From positions 496,001-560,000 of the forward strand of contig NZ_CP047029.1 of NCBI RefSeq assembly GCF_009796805.1: a stretch of DNA of 64,000 bases, given 5' to 3'. Below, one piece after another: positions 36,302-45,582 of the stretch. Below the pieces are notes generated by a model that saw only the letters and a list, made by a program, of their open reading frames with translations, searched no databases and was not told the origin of the DNA. The position numbers and the translations under genes were made by a program. Origin of the DNA: Algibacter sp. L1A34. GTDB lineage: Bacteria; Bacteroidota; Bacteroidia; Flavobacteriales; Flavobacteriaceae. The first letter of the stretch is position 1. The number at the start of each line of letters is the position of its first letter.

Positions 36302-36505
36302 TTGAAAATATTACTATCCTTTATTATACTAGCATTATCAATATACAAAGTGTTAACTAGTTTTATGTTAAACGAAAAATACGGTATACTTTTCGATATG
36401 AAAATAAATATTTGGATTTACAGAGCTATATGGGCTATAGCAGGTTTATCATTTGCATACAACCTTTTTAAAATATACAAAGACAAAAAGCGATTTGGTA
36501 TATAA
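36302..36505 (+). CDS. small two-helix membrane protein of unknown function
   Basis: A 67-residue protein that I do not recognise. It starts with TTG at 36302, 2 bases after the PNP stop, and has two hydrophobic segments (about 3-22 and 40-58) with a basic tail (KIYKDKKRFGI). The tight junction and length suggest a real co-translated gene. A role as a membrane partner of the sterol-desaturase-like enzyme encoded next is possible but unproved. Confidence 0.6.
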   Translation: MKILLSFIILALSIYKVLTSFMLNEKYGILFDMKINIWIYRAIWAIAGLSFAYNLFKIYKDKKRFGI

Positions 36506-36576
36506 TTGTGCTTAAGATTCCGCTTTACACTAGTTTGATTTACCTTAATAATCAGGATTAGATTATTTAGTTTTAT

Positions 36577-37458
36577 ATGAATAAATACCTAGACATAATA
36601 AAAAATGCTTATTCCGGTTATTGGAATTACCTTAAAAACGAGATACTTTTTCCAAACCAATGGGATAACTATTTTTATGGATTAATAGCCATTTCTCTAA
36701 TAGTTTGGGGATTGGAGATTGTATTTCCATGGCGTAAAAATCAATCTATTTTTCGAAAAGATTTTTGGTTAGATACCTTTTACATGTTTTTCAATTTCTT
36801 TTTATTAAACCTTATTATATTAATTGCACTTTCTAATACAGCCGCAGAATTTTTTAATGATCTTTTAAAAACAATTGGGTTATCTCTAAATGATTTTCAA
36901 CTCTTTAATGCTAACGATTTACCAAAATGGCTCGGTTTAATCATTTTCTTTTTGGTATCCGATTTTGTTCAATGGAACACGCATAGATTACTGCACCGTT
37001 TTGAGTTCTTTTGGAATTTCCATAAAGTACATCACTCGGTAAAAGAAATGGGGTTCGCAGCTCACTTACGCTATCACTGGATGGAGCCCATAGTTTATAA
37101 ATCACTTCTATATATTCCGCTAGCATTAATTGCAAATTACAGTGCGCAAGATGTTGCTATTGTTTATTTTTTCAGTATTGCTATAGGTCATTTAAATCAC
37201 GCCAACTTAGGTTGGGATTATGGCCTTTTAAAATATGTATTTAATAATCCTAAAATGCATATTTGGCACCATGTAAAAAGTCTACCAAAAGATGTTAGGT
37301 TTGGCGTAAACTACGGACTAACATTAAGTATTTGGGACTACATTTTTAAAACCGATTACGTGCCTCACGATGGTAGAGACATTGAATTAGGGTTTGATGA
37401 TGATGAAAAATTTCCAAAAAATTTTATTAGTCAAGAACTTTACCCTTTGAAAAAATGA
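36577..37458 (+). CDS. sterol desaturase/fatty acid hydroxylase family protein
   Basis: A 293-residue membrane protein of the FA-hydroxylase superfamily. The eight-histidine di-iron site is visible: H136-x3-H140 (NTHRLLHR), H149-x2-HH (FHKVHH), H205-x2-H208 (GHLNH) and H228-x2-HH (HIWHH). About four helices surround it. Members hydroxylate or desaturate lipids, sterols or carotenoids with O2. In this cluster it might modify a lipid carrying the pathway product, but no substrate can be read from sequence. The last 4 bases overlap the DUF547 gene (ATGA). Confidence 0.9.
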   Translation: MNKYLDIIKNAYSGYWNYLKNEILFPNQWDNYFYGLIAISLIVWGLEIVFPWRKNQSIFRKDFWLDTFYMFFNFFLLNLIILIALSNTAAEFFNDLLKTIGLSLNDFQLFNANDLPKWLGLIIFFLVSDFVQWNTHRLLHRFEFFWNFHKVHHSVKEMGFAAHLRYHWMEPIVYKSLLYIPLALIANYSAQDVAIVYFFSIAIGHLNHANLGWDYGLLKYVFNNPKMHIWHHVKSLPKDVRFGVNYGLTLSIWDYIFKTDYVPHDGRDIELGFDDDEKFPKNFISQELYPLKK

Positions 37459-38351
37459 AAAATTTAATTTACTTCAGTTTTAGTTTTTTTTTGCTCGCTT
37501 GTAGTGCCAATAAAACAGTTACACAATTACCTCAACAAAACATGCCTTCTACCCTACCAGCAGTAACCGTTGAACCAGAAAAAATAGAAAAAACCGAGTC
37601 AATAAAAGAAAGTAGCGAAACAGAAATCAATACTATTAATATTACCAAAGAACCAGTAAGCGAAACTAATAGCACTGAAGAAACTGTTAATAAAGATATT
37701 GCAGCACCGCATAAATTATGGAATGAGTTATTACAAAAACACGTTTCGGATGCTGGACATGTAAATTACAAAACCTTTAAAACGGAGAGATCAAAACTAC
37801 TAAGCTACATACAGGATTTAAACCTCATCTATTCTGATGATAGTTTTAAATCGCTTTCTAAAGAAGAAGCTCTCGCCTTTTGGATTAATGCCTACAACGC
37901 CATGACGGTAGATTTAATTCTTCGAAACTACCCGATAAAAAGCATAAAAGACATCGATAAACCTTGGGATCAACGTTATTGGAAATTAGGTGAAAAATGG
38001 TTTAATTTAAATGATATTGAACATGAAATTTTACGCAAAATGGACGAACCAAGAATTCATTTCGCCATTGTTTGTGCTTCGGTTTCTTGCCCTAAATTAC
38101 AAAACACAGCTTTTACAGCTTCTAATATTGAAACACAACTAACCTATGCTACTAAGGAATTTTTAAGTGATCCGGAACGTAATGAAATTTCAGAAAACAG
38201 TATCAAGATTTCAAAAATATTTCAATGGTTCTCTAAAGATTTTAAGAAAAACGGCGATTTAATTGACTTTTTAAATCAATATTCAGATGTTGAAATTTCA
38301 GCGAAAGCGAAAAAAAGTTTTAAGGATTACAACTGGAATTTGAATGAATAA
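37455..38351 (+). CDS. DUF547 domain lipoprotein
   Basis: A 298-residue protein with a lipobox at Cys16 (FFLLAC), a low-complexity Glu/Thr/Ser-rich linker (about 20-85) and a DUF547 domain with WNELLQKHVSDAGHVNYKTF, LAFWINAYNAMTVDLILRNYP and FAIVCASVSCPKL. The Cys pair in the last motif is conserved. The function of DUF547 is unknown, but it often accompanies TIGR04282/04283 transferases and ArsS. It overlaps the TIGR04283 gene by 8 bases. A second DUF547 gene lies at 49744-50460. Confidence 0.9.
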   Translation: MKNLIYFSFSFFLLACSANKTVTQLPQQNMPSTLPAVTVEPEKIEKTESIKESSETEINTINITKEPVSETNSTEETVNKDIAAPHKLWNELLQKHVSDAGHVNYKTFKTERSKLLSYIQDLNLIYSDDSFKSLSKEEALAFWINAYNAMTVDLILRNYPIKSIKDIDKPWDQRYWKLGEKWFNLNDIEHEILRKMDEPRIHFAIVCASVSCPKLQNTAFTASNIETQLTYATKEFLSDPERNEISENSIKISKIFQWFSKDFKKNGDLIDFLNQYSDVEISAKAKKSFKDYNWNLNE

Positions 38352-39045
38352 AATATCCATCATAATTCCTGTTTTAAATGAAGCTGAAACTATTGAAAAT
38401 TTACTTTTCTACCTGATAGATTGTTCTTCATTAAATAATATCTCGGAAATTATTGTTGTTGATGGTGGCAGTACAGATGGTACGATACCGATAATTAAAA
38501 ACTTAGGCCTAAATATTAAAGTTTTAAACTCTGAAAAAGGTCGTGCCAAACAAATGAATCTTGGAGCAAGTGAGGCTAACGGTAATATTCTATACTTTCT
38601 ACATGCCGATTCTTTACCGCCAAATAGATACGATCAACTGATATTATCGGCTATAGAAAACGGCAACGCTGCAGGTTGTTTTAAAATGAAATTCGACTCT
38701 AACCATTGGTGGCTAAAACTAGCGAGTTGGTTTACGCAGTTTAATTGGCAAGTGTGTCGTGGCGGTGACCAAAGCTTATTTATTACTCACTCCCTTTTTA
38801 AAGATATTGGTGGCTTTGATGAAAACTTCACCATTTACGAAGACAACGATTTTATTGCCAAATTATACCAACGTAAGCAATTTGTGGTAATACAAGAATG
38901 GCTAACAACCTCTGCTAGAAAATATAATAGTCATGGTATTTGGAAACTTCAATTTCATTTTTGGGCTATTCATTTAAAAAAACGATTTGGGGCTACACCA
39001 GAAAAACTACACCAATACTACCTAAAACACATCGCGACTAATTAA
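38344..39045 (+). CDS. TIGR04283 family (arsenosugar-associated) glycosyltransferase
   Basis: A 233-residue GT2 enzyme. SIIIPVLNEAETIENLL, VVDGGSTDGT, SEKGRAKQMNLGA and LHADSLPP form the GT-A nucleotide-sugar site, and CRGGDQSLFITHSLFKDIGGF is the acceptor-side block. It is named rSAM/selenodomain-associated transferase 2 or arsenosugar biosynthesis glycosyltransferase. It is the last gene of the packed operon and is followed by a hairpin. Its sugar donor is not known. Confidence 0.9.
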   Translation: MNKISIIIPVLNEAETIENLLFYLIDCSSLNNISEIIVVDGGSTDGTIPIIKNLGLNIKVLNSEKGRAKQMNLGASEANGNILYFLHADSLPPNRYDQLILSAIENGNAAGCFKMKFDSNHWWLKLASWFTQFNWQVCRGGDQSLFITHSLFKDIGGFDENFTIYEDNDFIAKLYQRKQFVVIQEWLTTSARKYNSHGIWKLQFHFWAIHLKKRFGATPEKLHQYYLKHIATN

Positions 39046-39083
39046 CTAAAAAACAGTTAATTAAAACAAACCTATGCTTTTTT

Positions 39084-39126
39084 ATCAATGTTTTAACATC
39101 CATTTCGTTTTATGTTAAAAACTGAT
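39084..39126 (+). terminator. hairpin after the ArsS-type operon, weak terminator
   Basis: ATCAATGTTTTAACAT (39084-39099) pairs imperfectly with ATGTTAAAAACTGAT (39112-39126). It lacks a T run on the + side, so it may be an inefficient terminator or a 3' stabilising stem. Confidence 0.4.
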
Positions 39127-39203
39127 AAAATTCACTTAAATAAAAATTAAATGTTACAAATGGTTCGGTAATTCGTCTACTTTTATAAGAAACAACAATA
39201 TAC

Positions 39204-40727
39204 ATGAAACATTTCTACATTTTTATTGCCACCGGTTTATTATCAATTTACGGCCACTCACAAGAATCTCTTAGTGCCAAAATTTTAGATTCTCTTACGC
39301 AAGAACCTATTCCGTATGCCACTATTTCTATTAATAACAATTCGGGTGTTATTAGTAACGCCAATGGAGATTTTCTTATTTATTTAAATAAAAAAACGGC
39401 CAGTCAAGATTCTTTAAAAATTAGATGTTTGGGTTACGAAACCAAACAATTTCTAGCTAAAAACTTTAAAGACAGTATTGTTTTTCTAAGCACAAAGGCC
39501 ATGGAATTGGATGAAGTTTTAGTTTCTAATAAAAACTATACGCCCGAGGAAATTATTGAAAAAATACAGGAAAACCTAGAAAACAATTACGATCATAATT
39601 TTACAAAAAGCAAACTATTTTACCGAGCCTCATCGTTTCAAAACTTAATAAAAAATGATGTTGAAGTCAACGAATCGACTATTCCGGAATTTAACCAACA
39701 ATTTATAGATAGCTTAGTTGCTGCTATTCCTAAAAATGCTGACGATTACACTGAAATTCTAGCCAACTTATATGGTAAACCTGGTAAAGGTGATGATCAA
39801 AAAATAGATATTATTAAAGCTTCGCATTTATACGACAAAAGCGCAGAAATGAGTTTTGAGAGTTACGAAGAAAAGCTAAATACAATTCTAAAAAAACACG
39901 TAAAACGCGATTCATATTTCAAAATTAAATCAGGTTTCTTTGGTGTAAAAACAGATATAGACTCTACTGCTTTTGATTATGGTGAGCAAAAGGAAGACGT
40001 TAAAAAAACGGAAGCCATGCTTGCAGAAGAACAAAAGAAAGAAGCAGAGCGTAAAAAAGATTTTTCTAATTACCGTAAATCGGCCATTGCAAGACTTGAA
40101 CATGGTAGCTTTATTTTTGAAGACAGCGATTTAAACTTTTTAGAAAAACAAAATCGTTTTGAATTCAAAGTTGAAGATTATAGTTTTTTAAATGATGAAT
40201 TTGTTTATAAAATAAGCTTTACTCCAAAACGAAAAGAAGATTTTAAAGGAACAATTTATGTGAATACAGATGATTTCGCGATTGTTAGAATAGATTATGA
40301 AAACGTAAAAGTCCTTAAAAACTTTAAATTACTAGGCTTATCTCACACAAGAAACTTAAAAAAAGGAACCCTTATTTATTCTAAAAACGAAGCCGAAAAA
40401 TACACTTTAAAATATGCTGAGTTAGAAGAAGGTAGTCAATTTGGTATTAAACGTCCGTTAACCATTATTGAAAAAAATAAGCACGTTAAAGGCAGACGCA
40501 AACAAAACGAATTAGATACCGATATTCATTTTGTAATGGCGATTAAAGAAAAAAGTGAATTAGTAGTTTTTGAAAACGAACAAATAACGGAAGTTACCTT
40601 TAACGACTTTACAGAAAAACCAAAAGTAGAACCGGTGTATTTACCAAAATACGATCCGGAATTTTGGAAAGGTTATAACGTCATTGAGCCAAACCAAGCT
40701 ATTAAAGATTTTAAGAGTTTGGAATAA
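39204..40727 (+). CDS. carboxypeptidase-like regulatory domain-containing protein
   Basis: A 507-residue exported protein (signal peptide MKHFYIFIATGLLSIYGHSQ). Residues about 20-105 are a CarboxypepD-reg-like domain with LDSLTQEPIPYATISINNNSG. The rest resembles the DUF5686-type architecture, with FKGTIYVNTDDFAIVRIDYENVKV near residue 350 and a charged helix (about 268-300). Such proteins are surface or periplasmic and of unknown function. A hairpin and a 158-base gap separate it from the ArsS-type operon, so it may not belong to it. Confidence 0.75.
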   Translation: MKHFYIFIATGLLSIYGHSQESLSAKILDSLTQEPIPYATISINNNSGVISNANGDFLIYLNKKTASQDSLKIRCLGYETKQFLAKNFKDSIVFLSTKAMELDEVLVSNKNYTPEEIIEKIQENLENNYDHNFTKSKLFYRASSFQNLIKNDVEVNESTIPEFNQQFIDSLVAAIPKNADDYTEILANLYGKPGKGDDQKIDIIKASHLYDKSAEMSFESYEEKLNTILKKHVKRDSYFKIKSGFFGVKTDIDSTAFDYGEQKEDVKKTEAMLAEEQKKEAERKKDFSNYRKSAIARLEHGSFIFEDSDLNFLEKQNRFEFKVEDYSFLNDEFVYKISFTPKRKEDFKGTIYVNTDDFAIVRIDYENVKVLKNFKLLGLSHTRNLKKGTLIYSKNEAEKYTLKYAELEEGSQFGIKRPLTIIEKNKHVKGRRKQNELDTDIHFVMAIKEKSELVVFENEQITEVTFNDFTEKPKVEPVYLPKYDPEFWKGYNVIEPNQAIKDFKSLE

Positions 40728-40757
40728 ACAATCAAACACTTATTATCATTATTTTTT

Positions 40758-40832
40758 TGTGATGTAGACAAAGTAGAGACCACACATGGAACTAGATATT
40801 CGTTATGTGATGTTTACTTTGTCTACATGACA
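40758..40832. repeat. long imperfect palindrome between converging genes
   Basis: TGTGATGTAGACAAAGTA (40758-40775) is repeated in inverted form at 40815-40832 with one mismatch, 39 bases apart. The inner part can pair further (CACAT with ATGTG). A T run precedes the left arm, but no T run follows the right arm. It lies between two genes that converge and could act as a bidirectional terminator or be a palindromic repeat. Confidence 0.75.
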
Positions 40833-40859
40833 TTACTGTTATTGATGACACGATGAAAA

Positions 40860-41591
40860 CTAATCTTTATTACGCCCTTTTTCATTTGGATACAAGATGT
40901 AAACAGGATCACTTTGTAAAAACGTTTTAGTTTCAATATCCATACCAGAAATCCTACCTTTAAATGCAGCACCTGTATCTACATTCCAGATATTAACGGC
41001 ATTCATAGGTATATCACATTTAAAATTAGTTGTTGGTGTGTGCCCAATATAAATTTCGTGATAATGTTTTAATCTATTTGGATAGAAATAAGAATCAATC
41101 TTTAAATTATTATCTATCGCCAAAGCCATCTCCCAAAGTGTTCTATCAAAATACAAGGTTGGCTTATGTACTTCTTTTTCAACGCCGTGCATAGATGTAA
41201 ACCCTGCATGAAGAAACAATCGGTTTTGGTTATCTAAATAGTAAAACTTTAAGTTTTCAAAAAAAGCAATCTGTTCCTCTTTTTCTTCTTTTGTAAAACC
41301 ATTATAACTCGCCATAGTTTCTTTTCCGCCGTGCACATACCACGTTTGGTTTACTTCTCCCGTTTTTAGCCATTCTTCGCACCAAACATCATGGTTACCT
41401 CTTATAAACACACAGTTTATCTTTTTGGATAAATCCATTAAAAGCTGAACAACTTGAGCAGATTCACTCCAACCATCTACATAATCACCCATAAAAATAA
41501 GGTTATCATCATCTTTAACTTCTAACTTATTTAAAAGTTGAACTAATGCTTTTAACCCACCGTGAATATCTCCAATTACAATTGTTCGCAT
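40860..41591 (-). CDS. serine/threonine protein phosphatase-like metallophosphoesterase
   Basis: A 243-residue PPP-type enzyme from the ATG at 41591 (MRTIVIGDIHGG). An upstream ATG at 41612 would place the start inside the likely -7 box. The motifs GDIHGG, GDYVDGWSES, RGNHDVW, LHAGF and IGHTPTTN are all present in order and give a complete two-metal site. It may be a protein phosphatase or, like ApaH/PrpA relatives, act on nucleotides; substrate unknown. It is divergent from pyruvate carboxylase. Confidence 0.9.
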   Translation of the reverse strand: MRTIVIGDIHGGLKALVQLLNKLEVKDDDNLIFMGDYVDGWSESAQVVQLLMDLSKKINCVFIRGNHDVWCEEWLKTGEVNQTWYVHGGKETMASYNGFTKEEKEEQIAFFENLKFYYLDNQNRLFLHAGFTSMHGVEKEVHKPTLYFDRTLWEMALAIDNNLKIDSYFYPNRLKHYHEIYIGHTPTTNFKCDIPMNAVNIWNVDTGAAFKGRISGMDIETKTFLQSDPVYILYPNEKGRNKD

Positions 41592-41609
41592 GTGTACTTT
41601 CTTTTTCCG

Positions 41610-41617
41610 CAAAGCTA
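41610..41617 (-). promoter_or_regulatory. possible -7 element of the phosphatase gene
   Basis: TAGCTTTG on the - strand matches TAnnTTTG and would start a transcript about 12 bases before the ATG at 41591. The -33 region has TTT but no clear TTG. Confidence 0.4.
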
Positions 41618-41797
41618 ATTGAATATAAATAATTTAAAAAATTGTAATATTAAATTTAAATTAAAAATCATTTTACAGATTCTTTATTAAAATGCTGTCT
41701 ATTCAATAATTAAAAGACCTGATAATCAAATATGTTATAAATAATTTAATTATATTTAATACCAAATTAAACTTTAGCAAACTAAACACCACACACC

Positions 41798-44700
41798 TTG
41801 AAAATAGAAAAAATACTTGTAGCCAATAGAGGCGAAATTGCCATTAGAATTTTTAGAGCTTGTACAGAAATCAACATAAAAACAATCGGCATTTACACTT
41901 TTGAAGACCGCTATTCCTTACACCGATATAAAGCTGACGAATCTTACCAAATTGGAGAAGATAATGAACCTTTAAAGCCCTATTTAAATATTGATGCAAT
42001 TATAAAAATCGCATTAAAAAATGGTGCGGATGCTATACACCCTGGTTATGGTTTTTTATCTGAAAATGCAGACTTTGCACAAGCTTGTGAAGACAATAAT
42101 ATTATTTTTATTGGCCCAAAAGTATCTGTTTTAAAAGCTTTAGGTGACAAAATTATGGCCAAAACAGTGGCCGTTGAAAATAACATTCCTATTATTCAAA
42201 GTAACGAAAAGCCGTTAACTGATATTAACGTAGCCATTTCCGAAGCTAAAAAAATTGGTTACCCTATTATGCTAAAAGCAGCTTCTGGCGGTGGCGGACG
42301 AGGAATGCGAGTAATTAGGAAAGAAGACGATCTTAAAAGTGCCTTTAACGAAAGTAAACGCGAGGCTTTAAATGCTTTTGGTGACGATACCGTTTTTCTT
42401 GAAAAATTTGTAGAAAACCCAAAACATATAGAAATTCAAGTTGTTGCTGATAGTTTTGGTAATACCGTCCATTTATATGAACGTGATTGCTCTGTACAAA
42501 GACGTTATCAAAAAGTGATTGAGTTTGCCCCTTCTTACGGTTTAAAAGATGAAACAAAGCAAGCACTTTATAACTATGCTATTAAAATTTGTAAAGCAGT
42601 AAATTACAATAATATTGGTACGGTTGAGTTTTTAGTGGACGATGATGATTCTATTTACTTTATTGAAGTAAACCCACGTGTACAAGTAGAACATACCGTT
42701 ACCGAGGTTATCACGAATATCGATTTAATAAAAACTCAAATTTTTATTGCTGGTGGTTATAAGTTATCGGACGAGCAAATTAAAATTCCGAATCAAGAAT
42801 CTATTCATATAAACGGTTACGCGCTGCAATGCAGAATTACAACCGAAGACCCACAAAACGATTTTAAACCCGATTACGGCACTGTTTCGGCATATAGAAG
42901 TGCGTCTGGTTTTGGTATTCGGTTAGATGCGGGAAGTATATATCAAGGCGCTACTATTTCGCCTTTTTTCGATTCTATGCTGGTAAAAGTCACCGCAAAT
43001 AGTAGAACGCTTGATGGTGCTAGTAGAAAAATTCGTCGAGCTTTAGCAGAATTCAGAATTCGAGGTGTAAAAACCAATATGCCTTTTCTAGATAACATTT
43101 TAAAACATGACACCTTTAGACAAGGAAAAGTTACGGTTAATTTCATTAAAGCGAATCCAGATTTATTCATATTTAAAGCGCCTAGAAATAGAGCGACAAA
43201 ACTGATTACTTATTTAGGCGATGTTATTGTAAACGGAAATGCAGATGTTAAAAAAATAGATCATTCTAAAACCTTTATAAAACCAAAAGTTCCAAAATTT
43301 GATGCCGATGCCAGATTCCCTGAAGGCACCAAAGATTTACTAACCAAATTAGGTCCAGAAAAGTTCTCGCAGTGGTTAATGAATGAAAAGAAGGTTCATT
43401 TTACAGATACCACCATGCGTGATGCACACCAAAGTTTATTGGCCACACGTATGCGAACTTTCGATATGATGAAGGTTGCCGAAGGTTACGCCAAAAACCA
43501 TCCAGATATTTTTAGCATGGAAGTTTGGGGCGGTGCTACTTTTGATGTTTGCTTGCGCTTTCTTCAAGAAAACCCATGGGAACGTTTACGCATGCTACGC
43601 AAAGCAATGCCCAATTTATTATTACAAATGCTTATTCGTGGATCTAATGGTGTTGGCTACAAAGCTTATTCCGATAATTTAATTGGCGAATTTGTAGAGC
43701 AATCTTGGGAAAATGGTGTTGATGTTTTTAGAATTTTTGATTCTCTAAACTGGATGAAATCTCTTGGCCCATGCATAGAACATGTGCGCACAAGAACTGG
43801 CGGTCTAGCCGAAGGTTCTATTTGCTATACCAACGATATTTTAAATCCAGAAAACACAAAGTATAACTTAAAATATTATGTTAATCTAGCCAAAGAAATA
43901 GAAAATGCAGGTGCGCATATTTTAGGCGTAAAAGATATGGCAGGTTTACTAAAACCTTATGCAGCTTACGAATTAATTTCAGCATTAAAATCGGAACTTA
44001 AAATCCCAATTCACTTGCATACACATGATACTTCATCTATACAATCGGCAACGTATTTAAAAGCTATTGAAGCAGGTGTAGATGTTGTAGATGTTGCTCT
44101 CGGTGGCTTATCTGGATTAACCTCGCAACCAAACTTTAACTCCGTAGTTGAAATGATGAAATTTCAAGACCGAGCAAGTCGTATTAATATCGATTCTTTA
44201 AATGAATATTCTAATTACTGGGAAACCGTAAGAGAATATTATTATCCATTTGAATCGGGTTTAAAGGCAGGATCGGGAGAAGTCTTTAAACATGAAATTC
44301 CTGGCGGACAATATAGTAACCTAAAACCGCAAGCTAGAGCATTAGGCTTGGAAGATCGTTTTCATGAAATCACCAAAATGTATGGTGAAGTGAACACGCT
44401 TTTTGGAGATATTATAAAAGTAACGCCTAGTTCTAAAGTAGTTGGAGATATGGCGCAATATTTAGTGAGTAACAATTTAACCATTCAAGATGTGATAGAA
44501 CGCGGCGATACGATTTCGTTTCCGCAGTCGGTTGTAGATTTATTTAAAGGCGAATTAGGTCAACCGGTAGGTGGATTTCCTAAGGCGCTCCAAAAGCTGA
44601 TTTTAAAAGGTCAAGAACCTTATACCGACAGACCAAATGCGCATATTCCGCCGTTAGATATTGATAAAGAATTTAAAGCCTTCAAAAAAACATTTGAACA

Positions 44701-45250
44701 TGATTTAAGTAGAACCATTGATTATACAGATTTCCTATCCTATCAGCTCTATCCAAAAGTATTTACAGATGCTTTCAATAAGCATTTAAAGTATGATAAC
44801 CTCATGAATTTACCAACCAAGAATTTTTTCTACGGTATGGAAATTGGAGAGGAAACTATTGTAGAATTAGATAAAGGAAAAACACTACTTATCACTTTAG
44901 ATTCCATAGGAAAAGCTAATGAAGATGGTATTGTAACCGTTTATTTTAAAGTGAATGGCCAAGGCCGAAGTGTTAAAATTAAAGACACATCAATAAAAGT
45001 TAATAAAGTTGAAAACATAAAAGCAGACAAAGCTGATGCCAATGAAATTGGAGCACCTTTACAAGGTATGCTATCTACTATTCTCGTTAAAAAAGGCGAA
45101 AAAGTAAATAAAAATCAACCCTTATTTATTATTGAAGCCATGAAAATGGAAACAACCATTACAGCAACTACAGATAGTACGGTTAAGAAAATTATTTTAA
45201 AAACTGGCTTTATGGTGAATTCTGAAGATTTGGTTGTTGTTTTGGAATAA
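41798..45250 (+). CDS. pyc: pyruvate carboxylase
   Basis: A 1,150-residue, full-length single-chain enzyme. The start codon is TTG (41798), giving KIEKILVANRGEIAIRIFRA. Biotin carboxylase covers about residues 1-455, with KAASGGGGRGMRVI and EVNPRVQVEHTVTE. The carboxyltransferase covers about 525-800 with FTDTTMRDAHQSLLATRMRT, the metal-site block HLHTHDTSS and KAGSGEVFKHEIPGGQYSN. The biotinyl domain is at the C-terminus with biotin on Lys1116 in EAMKMET. It makes oxaloacetate from pyruvate and bicarbonate, refilling the TCA cycle. It stands alone and ends in a strong hairpin. Confidence 0.97.
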   Translation: MKIEKILVANRGEIAIRIFRACTEINIKTIGIYTFEDRYSLHRYKADESYQIGEDNEPLKPYLNIDAIIKIALKNGADAIHPGYGFLSENADFAQACEDNNIIFIGPKVSVLKALGDKIMAKTVAVENNIPIIQSNEKPLTDINVAISEAKKIGYPIMLKAASGGGGRGMRVIRKEDDLKSAFNESKREALNAFGDDTVFLEKFVENPKHIEIQVVADSFGNTVHLYERDCSVQRRYQKVIEFAPSYGLKDETKQALYNYAIKICKAVNYNNIGTVEFLVDDDDSIYFIEVNPRVQVEHTVTEVITNIDLIKTQIFIAGGYKLSDEQIKIPNQESIHINGYALQCRITTEDPQNDFKPDYGTVSAYRSASGFGIRLDAGSIYQGATISPFFDSMLVKVTANSRTLDGASRKIRRALAEFRIRGVKTNMPFLDNILKHDTFRQGKVTVNFIKANPDLFIFKAPRNRATKLITYLGDVIVNGNADVKKIDHSKTFIKPKVPKFDADARFPEGTKDLLTKLGPEKFSQWLMNEKKVHFTDTTMRDAHQSLLATRMRTFDMMKVAEGYAKNHPDIFSMEVWGGATFDVCLRFLQENPWERLRMLRKAMPNLLLQMLIRGSNGVGYKAYSDNLIGEFVEQSWENGVDVFRIFDSLNWMKSLGPCIEHVRTRTGGLAEGSICYTNDILNPENTKYNLKYYVNLAKEIENAGAHILGVKDMAGLLKPYAAYELISALKSELKIPIHLHTHDTSSIQSATYLKAIEAGVDVVDVALGGLSGLTSQPNFNSVVEMMKFQDRASRINIDSLNEYSNYWETVREYYYPFESGLKAGSGEVFKHEIPGGQYSNLKPQARALGLEDRFHEITKMYGEVNTLFGDIIKVTPSSKVVGDMAQYLVSNNLTIQDVIERGDTISFPQSVVDLFKGELGQPVGGFPKALQKLILKGQEPYTDRPNAHIPPLDIDKEFKAFKKTFEHDLSRTIDYTDFLSYQLYPKVFTDAFNKHLKYDNLMNLPTKNFFYGMEIGEETIVELDKGKTLLITLDSIGKANEDGIVTVYFKVNGQGRSVKIKDTSIKVNKVENIKADKADANEIGAPLQGMLSTILVKKGEKVNKNQPLFIIEAMKMETTITATTDSTVKKIILKTGFMVNSEDLVVVLE

Positions 45251-45272
45251 ACACAACATTATTTAATAAAAA

Positions 45273-45321
45273 AATGCCCAAATTAAACTGTATTTCACAC
45301 TTACAGTTTAATTTGGGCATT
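45273..45321. terminator. bidirectional terminator between pyc and a small gene
   Basis: AATGCCCAAATTAAACTGTA (45273-45292) is a perfect 20-base inverted repeat with 45302-45321 around a nine-base loop. The T run lies on the - strand side (A run at 45268-45274), so it suits the small - strand gene as well as pyc. Confidence 0.9.
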
Positions 45322-45338
45322 ATATATTATACTATTTA

Positions 45339-45491
45339 TTACGATTGAAATACACGCTTTTTAACATTGAAAACCTGTTTCAATTTTTGAAAAAAACTAG
45401 CCTCCGTATTTGTTTGTTTGCTCATTTTTGAGACTGAACTCTTTTCTTCGTGTAATACTTGATAACAGTGGTAAGCTTGGGATATAAACAT
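45339..45491 (-). CDS. small protein of unknown function
   Basis: A 50-residue ORF in the 552-base gap after pyc. The product starts MFISQAYHCYQVLHEEK, is rich in Lys, Gln and Phe, and ends in SFFQKLKQVFNVKKRVFQS, an amphipathic basic helix. A second ATG at residue 23 (MSKQTN) is an alternative start. Support comes from context: a TTG-N18-TATCTTTG promoter lies about 90 bases upstream, and a strong terminator with a - strand T run starts 17 bases after the stop, forming a complete unit. I do not recognise the family; it could also be a small RNA. Confidence 0.5.
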   Translation of the reverse strand: MFISQAYHCYQVLHEEKSSVSKMSKQTNTEASFFQKLKQVFNVKKRVFQS

Positions 45492-45582
45492 AATTTTAGG
45501 TTTTATAAAAAACTGAACATTTTAAATGTCCCATTTTATTATTAATTAAGATTTGGACTTGTTTTTGTAATAATTTACACTG

